A stretch of 64,000 nt of DNA from positions 78,470 to 142,469 of the forward strand of contig JAFYKF010000009.1 in the NCBI GenBank assembly GCA_017537745.1, written 5' to 3'. The DNA is from Candidatus Saccharimonadota bacterium (lineage in GTDB: Bacteria; Patescibacteriota; Saccharimonadia; Saccharimonadales; Saccharimonadaceae). The position numbers and the translations under genes were made by a program. Shown piece by piece: positions 52,392-60,946 of the stretch (its first letter is position 1; the number at the start of each line of letters is the position of its first letter). The notes below the pieces were generated by a model. That model did not search any database. It was not told the origin of the DNA and saw nothing but the letters and a program-made list of their open reading frames with translations.

Positions 52392-54285
52392 CAGGAACCG
52401 CATCATCCCACATAAGAGAGGAGGAAACAGGACGCGCAATACAACGGACCGAACTGCCAACAGAACGTTCACCATCTCGGTTAAAAGAACTAGAATAGAC
52501 ATAAGTAGTAAACCATACATAGCCAGCCTCAGTTCCATTTTCATCATCACTAGACCACCAATTATTTTTGTACAGAGCCGAAGACCAGTAATCACCGCCA
52601 AGCCCAACAGACCCAAAGTAACCTCGCCAACCACCGCTAGGGATAAAGAAAAGCGGCTCATCCCACAGAGCAAAACTCTGAGCCCCACCATTCCAACTAT
52701 AAGGAGACCATTCCCCCTCCCTAACACCATAATACTCCCACAAAGCATAGAAAGAATCATCAGAAAAAGTATCTCGATCTGCACCTTCCGCATTCCAAGA
52801 AAAGCCAATTCTAGGTATAGTCCATCCAGCCGGGCAAATAGACTGCTCTGTTATTTCATAGTATCTAAGATTAGAACTATCATTCATCGCCACAGCCGCA
52901 GTCCAGTTGTAATAATTACCTAAATGATATTGTGGAATACCAGTAGATGATACATATGTAGAAGTAGGATTAATTGACTCATTGCAACCATAAGGCATGT
53001 TATCAGAATCCCAACTACAACTATTAAAATACCCATACCAATCGTTTTGATCAGTTGCACCACTCCAATATTTATTACCTATATCATACGATTCAGGAGT
53101 AGTGCTAGAGTCTACCCACGTGGTGTCGTTAGTAGCATAAGTAGAACGGCTCGGTTTCCAAGTAGCAGTTTCATACTGTTGGGTGTTTGGATTATAGCCA
53201 AGGTCTGTATCTTTGTTTGTGTAAGTTACATTAGAATCAATATCTAGATCCAGGTTTTGCGTCATCCAAACAGCATATTTCCAACCTTCAACTGCACCCG
53301 GTGCTCCTGTCCTGCCAGTATATTGAGGCAGTTTTGCAAGTGTATAAGTCTTCCTGTCGCGTTTATCCATCAGTGTATATTGTCTTTCTGGCGTCATGGA
53401 ATCAACAATCTGGTCACGATTCGGACCAGCGAAGTCTTGTAAACAAACAGCATCGCCTATAGTAGTAGCTAGTGGATTACAAATATTAGCAATCGCAACA
53501 TAAGTAATAGTAACACCGGAATAAGTACCATAGTCTAAGTCTGGTGTAATGTAAGTACCATAGTAGAATGTAGATTCATCATTGGCGGTAGTAGGTTCTT
53601 CAGTATATTTTAGAGTTATCGCTTCGTCTAGCGAATTAGGAATGCCAGTGAACACTGTAGACGTTTGGTCTGTTGGTTTAGTAGTGGCAAATCCCCAAGT
53701 ATTACTAGTAAGTGCTGTAGGTTCTAGTGAATCTATCATATTAATAGTACTGCTAGATGATGTATTAGTTTCATTTATAAGGTCTGTAGTAGCACTATCT
53801 ACATAGGCCATTAATGTATAACCATATGGAGTAGCAGAATCAACTACAACCTTACTTTCTCCAGCAGCAAAGACCGCAGTATCATTTAGGTCTACGTCTA
53901 TTTCAATATCACTTGTTGTAATAGTAAGTGTATCTTCTTCTGAATTATCTGCCGCATTAACCATACTGGTTAGTTTATCTGCATTTAATATACCTAATGC
54001 ACCTAGTAATACTACTACGGATAATGTAGTTAGTTTAGCTACTAAATGCTTATTAGTATGGGTAGTAAAACGATTTACTTTCTTGCGACGAGAAATTGCT
54101 ACAATAATACCAGCAATAAAAGCAATAACCAACACAGCAATACCAATGATTGGCAACACCATACTAGTGTTAAAGCTTACTCCATCCGTATGAGAGACAC
54201 TAAACATACCAGTATCTGGTGCGCTAGTATCTGGCACTACACTAGGAGTAGCGTCATTTACATTAATTAATAATTTCGATGACAT
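52381..54285 (-). CDS. FISUMP-domain surface protein C
   Basis: 634 aa, same architecture as A and B. VVPDTSAPDTGMF with APDTG at residues 22-26, helix 1 (about 42-64) and SRRKK, second hydrophobic segment (about 82-102), beta-rich domain and one FISUMP domain (WMTQNLDLDID, ESYDIGN, LGNYYNWTAA, SICPAGWTIP, DYWSSAL, SVRCIAR). The N-terminal 120 residues are almost the same as in B. The C-terminal domain differs, with different loop lengths. The 5' leader is nearly identical to that of A. Confidence 0.88.
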   Translation of the reverse strand: MSSKLLINVNDATPSVVPDTSAPDTGMFSVSHTDGVSFNTSMVLPIIGIAVLVIAFIAGIIVAISRRKKVNRFTTHTNKHLVAKLTTLSVVVLLGALGILNADKLTSMVNAADNSEEDTLTITTSDIEIDVDLNDTAVFAAGESKVVVDSATPYGYTLMAYVDSATTDLINETNTSSSSTINMIDSLEPTALTSNTWGFATTKPTDQTSTVFTGIPNSLDEAITLKYTEEPTTANDESTFYYGTYITPDLDYGTYSGVTITYVAIANICNPLATTIGDAVCLQDFAGPNRDQIVDSMTPERQYTLMDKRDRKTYTLAKLPQYTGRTGAPGAVEGWKYAVWMTQNLDLDIDSNVTYTNKDTDLGYNPNTQQYETATWKPSRSTYATNDTTWVDSSTTPESYDIGNKYWSGATDQNDWYGYFNSCSWDSDNMPYGCNESINPTSTYVSSTGIPQYHLGNYYNWTAAVAMNDSSNLRYYEITEQSICPAGWTIPRIGFSWNAEGADRDTFSDDSFYALWEYYGVREGEWSPYSWNGGAQSFALWDEPLFFIPSGGWRGYFGSVGLGGDYWSSALYKNNWWSSDDENGTEAGYVWFTTYVYSSSFNRDGERSVGSSVRCIARPVSSSLMWDDAVPVDF

Positions 54286-54341
54286 AATTTTCGGCCTTTT
54301 ATTTTATGTTTTTATGTTTATAAACTTATACTTTAATTATA
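54283..54341. repeat. FISUMP leader repeat (copy at 40264-40322)
   Basis: The stretch from the -10 box to the start codon differs by about two bases from the leader of protein A, 14 kb away, indicating recent duplication or gene conversion. Confidence 0.8.
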
Positions 54342-54363
54342 ACACACCAAAAACAGCTGTCAA
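54336..54363 (-). promoter_or_regulatory. promoter of FISUMP protein C
   Basis: TTGACA (54358-54363), 16-base spacer, TATAAT (54336-54341). Confidence 0.75.
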
Positions 54364-54389
54364 CAAACCACCACAAGAAATATAATCAA

Positions 54390-55106
54390 CTACATCCCCA
54401 TCATCGCTTCATAATCAATGCCGTAGTTAGCATACTGCACCTTCATATAAGCAGTCTCAAGCTCACTCACTACAGTCGAGAATGGTTCCTCATTCGCTAC
54501 GACCATCGCCAAGAATCGCAAAGGCTTGTCATACCCACCACAAATCTCACGCGATGAGCCATAAGCCTTCTCACCCGGAATTGTAATTCTACGGATTCCG
54601 CCAATTTTCATTCCTACTACACCTTCGTTCCAGCCCTCAATCATCCCCTGCGAAGCATCCAGAGCATTCGTAAACGACGTCGGATCATCCGTGTCGTCGA
54701 GCGACGAATCAAAAATCGTACCATCCGCACACCAGCCCACATAGTAAGCTAAGTAATTAGTGTCGCCAGAAGCAAGCTCACGCCCATCACCAACCACCAA
54801 TTCCTTAGTAGTTACCCCATTACTATTGGCAGCCTCCTCATCATACACCCCCACAGCACCAAGCTGCCCCGAAAACTTCTTAAAGTCACCACTAGAAGCC
54901 TCTTTAAATTCAGCCAACTTAGCCGAATAAGCCGCATAATATTCCTGCGCCTTTTCATCGGTAATTTCCGTATTTGTAGCACCAGACTTACCACCATTAG
55001 CCACAATTGCCACATAGCTCGCAATCATCGAGCCTAGCATCACCACCGCAATTAAACTGATAACCACCCGTTGTTTTGTACTTGTTTTTAACTCCGCTTC
55101 ATTCAT
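54390..55106 (-). CDS. FKBP-type peptidyl-prolyl isomerase, membrane-anchored
   Basis: 238 aa. A membrane helix at about 14-34 exports the protein. The C-terminal FKBP domain shows VVGDGRELASGD, the conserved GMIEGWNEGVVGMKIGG and RRITIPGEKAYG. It probably assists folding of secreted proteins such as the surface proteins upstream. ATG at 55106 follows a TATAAT box by nine bases; a TTG further up overlaps that box. Confidence 0.92.
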   Translation of the reverse strand: MNEAELKTSTKQRVVISLIAVVMLGSMIASYVAIVANGGKSGATNTEITDEKAQEYYAAYSAKLAEFKEASSGDFKKFSGQLGAVGVYDEEAANSNGVTTKELVVGDGRELASGDTNYLAYYVGWCADGTIFDSSLDDTDDPTSFTNALDASQGMIEGWNEGVVGMKIGGIRRITIPGEKAYGSSREICGGYDKPLRFLAMVVANEEPFSTVVSELETAYMKVQYANYGIDYEAMMGM

Positions 55107-55124
55107 AATAGATTCATTATACAA

Positions 55125-55156
55125 CAAAATAATCTCTATTACTAGAGATTATTTTG
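55125..55156 (-). terminator. terminator after rplO
   Basis: Perfect 13-bp stem CAAAATAATCTCT / AGAGATTATTTTG. It lies directly upstream of the FKBP -10 box. Confidence 0.88.
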
Positions 55157-55169
55157 ACTTTTTAAGCTA

Positions 55170-55634
55170 TTATTCAGCTTTTTTGGCTGATTTCTGCAAA
55201 ACTGCAACCTTCTTAAACGAACCACCAGCTTTCTTGATAGCGGCAATTGCGGTCTTCGACGCAAATTGCGTTTCAATATCAAGTTTTGCAGTTAATTCAC
55301 CACGAGTAATAATCTTAACCTTTATATAAGGGCTAGAAATTAAATTATTATCTGCCAAAGTAAAGTTATCAACCTTACCCTTAAGGTCGTTCAAGCGATC
55401 CGTGTAGACCACTTCAGCCTTAGCATGAAAACTCTTAAAACCTTTCAATTTTGGCACAGCTTGCATAATAGCACGTTGGCCGCCCATGAATCCGGTTGGC
55501 ATCTTGCGATGGCCAGTACGAGCTTTCTGACCTTTAGTACCACGACCAGCGGTTTTACCCTGACCAGCCGAGATACCACGACCTTTGCGTGATGGCCGAG
55601 TATTCTTCTCGACAACTAAATCATTGTATTTCAT
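55170..55634 (-). CDS. rplO: 50S ribosomal protein uL15
   Basis: 154 aa. RKGRGISAGQGKTAGRGTKGQKARTGH is split over the glycine-rich N terminus, with GFMGGQRAIMQAVPKLKGF following. It comes directly after rpsE with a one-base overlap (TAATG), so the rpmD (uL30) gene that normally lies between them is absent. secY does not follow. Confidence 0.97.
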   Translation of the reverse strand: MKYNDLVVEKNTRPSRKGRGISAGQGKTAGRGTKGQKARTGHRKMPTGFMGGQRAIMQAVPKLKGFKSFHAKAEVVYTDRLNDLKGKVDNFTLADNNLISSPYIKVKIITRGELTAKLDIETQFASKTAIAAIKKAGGSFKKVAVLQKSAKKAE

Positions 55635-56425
55635 TACTTATCCTCCTTCTTTGGAGCAGCTTTTTTAGTAGCTGGTTTCTTCGCAGCAGCAGGTTTCTTG
55701 GCGGCTGGTTTCTTAGCGGCAACTTTCTTAGCAGCCGGTTTAACTTCAGCCTTCGCTGCTGGCTTCTCAGCAACCTTAGCCTCAGCCTTCGCTGCTGGTT
55801 TTTCAGCGGCTTCAGTAGCTTTCTTGCCAGTCCACTGATTACGTGGCACCTGAGCGCGCAAACATTCAATCACTGCATAAGCAATGTTTACTTTATTGGT
55901 CGAACCAAGTGATTTCGAAATCAAGTTCTTCACGCCAGTTAGACCCATAATCGCACGCACTGTACCACCAGCGATAATACCAGTACCAGGAGCAGCAGGC
56001 TTCATCAATACATCTGCACCAGTAACCTTAGTGCGAGTCTCGTGACAAATCGTTTCACCGTTCATCGAGAACGTAATCATCGACTTTTTAGCCTTCGAAG
56101 TAGCTTTTGCTACAGCTGTAGTCACATCGTTACCTTTTGCTACACCAATACCAACTTTATTCTTATGATTCCCAATTGCAACCAATGCTTTAAATCTCAT
56201 CCTACGGCCACCAGCCACAGTACGAGACACACGATCTACTGCAATAGTAATATCGTCATACTCTTTTGCACCAGCATCAGCTTTGACACGATCACGACGA
56301 TTCCTGCGATCCATTTTCTTACCAGAAATATCGCGAATCTGCTTGGTCTCAGCGACCTTGTCGTCCATCTTGAGGGTGCCAGACTTATTAATTACTCTTG
56401 GGGCTTTTTTCTCAGCTTCTGCCAT
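55634..56425 (-). CDS. rpsE: 30S ribosomal protein uS5 with Ala/Lys tail
   Basis: 263 aa. Core: DDITIAVDRVSRTVAGGRRM, GVGIAKGNDVTTAVAKA and PGTGIIAGGTVRAIMGLTG. Standard uS5 is about 165-170 aa; the extra ~60 C-terminal residues are repeats of Ala, Lys, Pro (AKKPAAKKPA type), histone-H1-like. The N terminus is also extended. Confidence 0.97.
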   Translation of the reverse strand: MAEAEKKAPRVINKSGTLKMDDKVAETKQIRDISGKKMDRRNRRDRVKADAGAKEYDDITIAVDRVSRTVAGGRRMRFKALVAIGNHKNKVGIGVAKGNDVTTAVAKATSKAKKSMITFSMNGETICHETRTKVTGADVLMKPAAPGTGIIAGGTVRAIMGLTGVKNLISKSLGSTNKVNIAYAVIECLRAQVPRNQWTGKKATEAAEKPAAKAEAKVAEKPAAKAEVKPAAKKVAAKKPAAKKPAAAKKPATKKAAPKKEDK

Positions 56426-56426
56426 A

Positions 56427-56756
56427 TTAAAACTCCAATCCTTCCTTGCGAGCAGCGTCAGCTAAAGCAGACATTCTACCAGCATATAATTTAGAACCAC
56501 GATCAAAGACAACTTTCTTTACCTTAGCAGCTTTAGCTTTCTTGGCAATTTCTTCACCAATCTTAGCGGCTTTTTCGGTCTTTGTGCCAGTCATTTTAGC
56601 ACCAACCGTCGTAGCATAGGCAAGAGTAGTCTTCTTGTCGTCATCAACTACCTGCGCCGTAATGTGCAAATTCGAAAAATGCACAGTAAGGCGTGGTCTC
56701 TCGCTCGTACCGTGAATCTTTGCACGAGTACGATTTGCTCTCATTGACTTATTCAT
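56427..56756 (-). CDS. rplR: 50S ribosomal protein uL18
   Basis: 109 aa; binds 5S rRNA. RANRTRAKIHGTSERPRLTV, ATTVGAKMTGTKTEKAAKIG and VFDRGSKLYAGRMSALADAA are typical. Its ATG shares one base with the rplF stop. Confidence 0.98.
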   Translation of the reverse strand: MNKSMRANRTRAKIHGTSERPRLTVHFSNLHITAQVVDDDKKTTLAYATTVGAKMTGTKTEKAAKIGEEIAKKAKAAKVKKVVFDRGSKLYAGRMSALADAARKEGLEF

Positions 56757-57292
56757 TATTTCTTCCCTGCCTTTCCAGCCTTGCGGATAATTGTCTCATC
56801 CACATACTTAATACCTTTACCCTTGTAAGGTTCAGGCTTCTTGAGGCTACGGATTTCTGCCGCTACCTGACCGACTTTTTGCTTGTCGATACCAGATACG
56901 GTAATTTCCATTTTATTGGTAGTAAGTTGAATACCTTCTGGCGCACGATATTTCACTGGATGTGAAAAACCAAGTGCCATCTCGATTTCCTGTCCACCAC
57001 CCGATAGACGAAAACCTACACCATTAATTTCTAGTTTTTTCTCGTAACCCTTAGTCACGCCGTTAACGGCATTGTTAATCAATGCGCGCTGCAAACCGTG
57101 CCAAGCCCGAGATTTTGGTTCGTCATCCTTGCGGGTAACGATTACCTGAGTGCCTTCGACCTTTGTAGTGGTCATAGGCTGAACCGGAACGATGAGCTGA
57201 CCCTTCGGCCCAGCGACAGTAATCTCCTTGTCGCCGACCGTGATTGTCACTCCCGCCGGAATATCGATGGGTTGTTTTCCGATACGACTCAT
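56756..57292 (-). CDS. rplF: 50S ribosomal protein uL6
   Basis: 178 aa. Starts MSRIGKQPIDIPAGVTITV; the C-terminal signature PEPYKGKGIKYVDETIIRKA is intact. First gene of a four-gene ribosomal operon; the upstream genes of the spc operon (rpsH, rpsN, rplE) are not here. Confidence 0.98.
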   Translation of the reverse strand: MSRIGKQPIDIPAGVTITVGDKEITVAGPKGQLIVPVQPMTTTKVEGTQVIVTRKDDEPKSRAWHGLQRALINNAVNGVTKGYEKKLEINGVGFRLSGGGQEIEMALGFSHPVKYRAPEGIQLTTNKMEITVSGIDKQKVGQVAAEIRSLKKPEPYKGKGIKYVDETIIRKAGKAGKK

Positions 57293-57340
57293 ATTTTCCT
57301 TTACGTTAATATCCGTATCATTATATCACGCTTTTACAAA

Positions 57341-57367
57341 AAAGTAAAGGGGTAAACCCTTTACTTT
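57341..57367 (-). terminator. terminator after PNTG protein gene 1
   Basis: AAAGTAAAGGG / CCCTTTACTTT stem with T run on the minus strand. Confidence 0.85.
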
Positions 57368-57388
57368 TCATGCAACAAACCAGTTGAA

Positions 57389-58480
57389 TTATTTCTGATT
57401 ATTCTTTTTTACATAATTAACTGCATTATAGATGGTCAAAACCACAGTCATTACAACCACAGTAATAATCAAAGCAGTATTATCACGGTAGCTCCCCTTT
57501 TCAACCATCGTATACTCACCAGTATTTGGAGCATCCAAAGGACTATCCGAAACTATAATCCCATAATTTGAAAAGTGTGAAAGCCCAGCAAAGCTAAACA
57601 TCCAGCCCCATCCATCATCCTCAATATCAGTAACGTCATAACGTTCTACAATCTCACCGTCTTTAATGTAAACAATTTGGAAAAATAGCTCTTCCGCATC
57701 GGCCAAATCACCCAATTCTTCTTTGCGAATACCAAAGAACCCACTGATATCATTATCGCTCACAGGAATCGTTTCATTATTTTCATCAAACACAGTCAAA
57801 TCCAAAATCGTAAACAAGTGCTCATCTAAGGCCTGAAGTTCATCAGTCATTGGTACTATTTCAACCCGAATACCACGACCTCCTTCAATCGGCGTACCAA
57901 AGTCTGCACCTACTTCATACAATACACAAATCATCGCCTCACCATCTTCTTCGCATATTTCTTCAACCGAACTCCAACTCGAAGCCAAGGCATCCCGAAC
58001 CTCCACCGTGAAATCAGTCGTAGCCGTATTCCCATTCGTATCTGTCACCGTCACGGTATAAACCGCCGAGCCAATATAATTACCATCAACATAAATAGAA
58101 TTATAATCAGGAATAAACTCATGAGCCTCAGAATCATATTCGCCATCAAATCCTACATAAGCAGTATATTCATCATCACCACTCTTAAAAGCTACACCTG
58201 TATCACTACCCTTAATATTTGCAACACTAAACCCGTTATTATAAGACACCGCAATAGTCGTCCGCTCACCCACAGCCAAAGACAATGTCGCCGGCGAAAC
58301 AGTCACCGAACTAATCGGCGTATAGGAACTATCAAGTATATCATCTGGGTCACCAACTAAAACTGTACCTCCACCCGGCTCATCCGGGTCATCTGGCTCC
58401 GCAAAAGCTGGCAATACGCTTGCCAACGAAAATGATAGCGCTGTGACACCAGCCACTAATCCATATTTGATTCTATGCAT
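57389..58480 (-). CDS. wall-anchored protein with C-terminal PNTG sorting signal (1)
   Basis: 363 aa. Signal peptide with a clear cut site (about 1-27, LPAFAEP). Pro/Asp/Gly linker, then an Ig-like repeat (VSPATLSLAVGERTTIAV, DTNGNTATTDFTVEV). The C terminus is a sortase signal: DAPNTGEYT, spacer, membrane helix, VKKNNQK. One of the two sortases in this window should anchor it. The surface function is unknown. Confidence 0.88.
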   Translation of the reverse strand: MHRIKYGLVAGVTALSFSLASVLPAFAEPDDPDEPGGGTVLVGDPDDILDSSYTPISSVTVSPATLSLAVGERTTIAVSYNNGFSVANIKGSDTGVAFKSGDDEYTAYVGFDGEYDSEAHEFIPDYNSIYVDGNYIGSAVYTVTVTDTNGNTATTDFTVEVRDALASSWSSVEEICEEDGEAMICVLYEVGADFGTPIEGGRGIRVEIVPMTDELQALDEHLFTILDLTVFDENNETIPVSDNDISGFFGIRKEELGDLADAEELFFQIVYIKDGEIVERYDVTDIEDDGWGWMFSFAGLSHFSNYGIIVSDSPLDAPNTGEYTMVEKGSYRDNTALIITVVVMTVVLTIYNAVNYVKKNNQK

Positions 58481-58608
58481 TACACTCCTTCTCCCGCGCT
58501 CAAAACGCGCTTCAACACTATAATATACATTCCATTATACTTATGTTTCAGAAATAATCAACCCACAAAATCACCAAAACCTGTAAAAAACCTGTGCAAA
58601 ACTTTAAC

Positions 58609-58637
58609 AAAAAACCAGGGTTAAATCCCCTGGTTTT
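58609..58637 (-). terminator. terminator after PNTG protein gene 2
   Basis: AAAACCAGGG / CCCTGGTTTT stem with T run on the minus strand. Confidence 0.85.
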
Positions 58638-58653
58638 TGCTACAAGTGTAGTA

Positions 58654-60129
58654 TTATTTTCGCTTAGCAATTTTTACTGCGCCAAACGCCATCACTACGG
58701 CAATCATCGCAAACATCATCGACAAAGACGAACTACTAGTTGCACCACCTTCGGTAGTATATACACCAGTATTTGGCGTCTTTGGGATTAACACATCAAC
58801 ATAGGAAAGTGCAAAGACTGAGAATTTATCAGACCACACGCTGAGCAAACCAGCAGCCGCATCAAAGTCAACATGATCAATTAAAGCATAGCTCCAAATT
58901 GGAATCCAGTTACCATTTTCATCTTCAATAAAATTGCCATCGGCATCTTGTTGATAGCCTTCAAAATGTGCCCGTGCAGCAATATAACGACGCTCATATC
59001 CCTCTTCAGGGCTATCAGCCTCAATCACGATTTCCCTCTCAGAGGACAAATTATTTAACCAAGCAATTGGGTCACGCTCACCATCTTCTTCGACATCTTC
59101 GCTATTATTATAAACAGCTAAATCAAAATCATAAACACTAATGTTTTCAGTATAACCAGCTTCTGCGAGCACAGCCTTCAATTCATCAAGAATAGCCGCA
59201 TATTCTGCATCATATTCGTAAATATATTCGTAATCTTCTTCGGTGTATTCATAAACGTACTGTTCCACCACCACGTCTTCGCCATATATTAATAATGACA
59301 TCACGCGCATCAATGCCGTCATTCGATCATACTCATCAAGACCATAAAACTTCTCAGCATCAGACATCATCGCATCCGAATAACCTTGCCACGCAACCTG
59401 CATCGCATCGGAATCACCAGAATTAATAGCTGCCTCAATTTCCTTCATTGCAGCCTTGAAGTTTTCGATAATTTCACTTAAAGTCGGGTCGTCAGTATCT
59501 GTAAATTGTACCGCATTAATCATAATGCTAGTCGACAGCTGTTCACCACTACTAAACCATACGTTATAGCTTCCAGCCTCATTTACGGTAATAGAAAATA
59601 CGCCACCTTCGCCCTGCACAATCGTAATCGGTTCGCTACTAAGAGTACGCAAAGTATCACTTTTCTCAAATGACATCGTGCTAAAACTCATTCCAAGACT
59701 ATAACCCCAATCATCAGCTAAAGCATCAGTGACAGTTATTGTCTCACCAACCTCAAGAAATCTTGTTAAATAAACCGGAGTAATCGCTGCCAACCGCAAT
59801 ACTTCTTTTTTAACTTCCGGCTCTGCTGAATCAAGCACCTTTTTATCACCGCCCTCAGGCACCACCACATCTACACCATCGCCAGCATCAGCTTCCGCAT
59901 CATCCTCAGCATCATTAGCAACTCCCGCCGCAACGGTCAAGCCACCTTTAGCAACAGACTCACCATCTACTTCATCGTCTTCATCGATATCATCAGGATT
60001 CTCCGTCTCGTCATTGCACTCCTCAACTAATGCATCGCACGACTCTGCATAGGTTGGTGCAGTGTAGACCAAAGAAAAAGCGGCCATGATGAGTGCCACT
60101 ATTACGCTAATTTTTGTGAGTTTTTTCAT
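58654..60129 (-). CDS. wall-anchored protein with C-terminal PNTG sorting signal (2)
   Basis: 491 aa. Signal peptide about 1-28 (MKKLTKISVIV...PTYAES). A very acidic Asp/Glu region (30-80), a folded middle and a second acidic region rich in Glu and Tyr (EYTEEDYEYIYEYD). Ends with KTPNTGVYTT, spacer, helix and KIAKRK: a sortase signal. ATG at 60129 is preferred because GGAGGT lies just ahead; an in-frame ATG at 60189 is earlier. Function unknown; similar in plan to the gene at 57389. Confidence 0.88.
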   Translation of the reverse strand: MKKLTKISVIVALIMAAFSLVYTAPTYAESCDALVEECNDETENPDDIDEDDEVDGESVAKGGLTVAAGVANDAEDDAEADAGDGVDVVVPEGGDKKVLDSAEPEVKKEVLRLAAITPVYLTRFLEVGETITVTDALADDWGYSLGMSFSTMSFEKSDTLRTLSSEPITIVQGEGGVFSITVNEAGSYNVWFSSGEQLSTSIMINAVQFTDTDDPTLSEIIENFKAAMKEIEAAINSGDSDAMQVAWQGYSDAMMSDAEKFYGLDEYDRMTALMRVMSLLIYGEDVVVEQYVYEYTEEDYEYIYEYDAEYAAILDELKAVLAEAGYTENISVYDFDLAVYNNSEDVEEDGERDPIAWLNNLSSEREIVIEADSPEEGYERRYIAARAHFEGYQQDADGNFIEDENGNWIPIWSYALIDHVDFDAAAGLLSVWSDKFSVFALSYVDVLIPKTPNTGVYTTEGGATSSSSLSMMFAMIAVVMAFGAVKIAKRK

Positions 60130-60238
60130 TTTACCTCCTTTAAGTATTAACCGAAAATACGTCGTGCCCGTCTGCCCACATGTACTCACACTCTATATCT
60201 TAGCCTTGATTATACTAAACAGAAATAAAAAGTCAACA

Positions 60239-60946
60239 CTATTTTTCAAGAATCTTTGCCGGATTTTTCACCAACACTTCTTCGAGCTCTGTATCACTAT
60301 AATATTTAGCAAGTTTTTTCTGAACCTTTAAAATGTAATCATCCTTAATTGGATGATGCACATCACTGCCAAACGCAAAAATCATTTTATCCTTCGCCAA
60401 TTTTCGCGCCAACTTCAAAGCATCCTTACCATACTTCCCCACAAAGCTTCCAATATTACATTGCAACAATATCCCAACCTCACATAAATTCTGCAACAAA
60501 GAATAATCGTCCTTAAAAATTTCATATCGCTCCGGATGCGCCAAAATCACCTGATACCCGTGTCGAATTAAAAGCATCAATATATCATCATAGCTTTGAT
60601 ATTCACCATTCAATGGCAATTCCACCAACAAATATTTACTATCGTTCAACGTCGAAATAATACCCTGCTCCAACCAATTAAGAATATCTTCACTAATATA
60701 TAATTCGTTACCGATATATATATTAATATCTACACCTTCAGTAGCTAAAGCCGATTTTAATTCATCAAACCTTTTCAAATTATCTTCTCGGCACGCAGAG
60801 TAACAAGTTTCATCCACATAGTGTGGAGTCAAAACCACATCAGTCACACCTTGGCTTGCCAATCCGCGCGCAATTTTTACCGCATCAGCCAAAGTGTCCG
60901 CGCCATCATCCACCCCATACAAAATATGTGAATGAATGTCTATCAT
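60239..60946 (-). CDS. CpsB/YwqE-type tyrosine-protein phosphatase (PHP fold)
   Basis: 235 aa. Metal ligands: DIHSHILYGVDDG, Glu in GNELYI, ILAHPER and FGSDVHH. In capsule systems this enzyme dephosphorylates the CpsD-type tyrosine kinase. Its ATG shares one base with the kinase stop, which supports that pairing. Confidence 0.94.
   Translation of the reverse strand: MIDIHSHILYGVDDGADTLADAVKIARGLASQGVTDVVLTPHYVDETCYSACREDNLKRFDELKSALATEGVDINIYIGNELYISEDILNWLEQGIISTLNDSKYLLVELPLNGEYQSYDDILMLLIRHGYQVILAHPERYEIFKDDYSLLQNLCEVGILLQCNIGSFVGKYGKDALKLARKLAKDKMIFAFGSDVHHPIKDDYILKVQKKLAKYYSDTELEEVLVKNPAKILEK

Noticed and set aside
38398..54285. Diversity-generating retroelement acting on FISUMP domains
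   Set aside because: The lectin-like fold is a known target type, but no reverse transcriptase or template repeat is in the window, and the differences include many indels rather than changes at adenines only.
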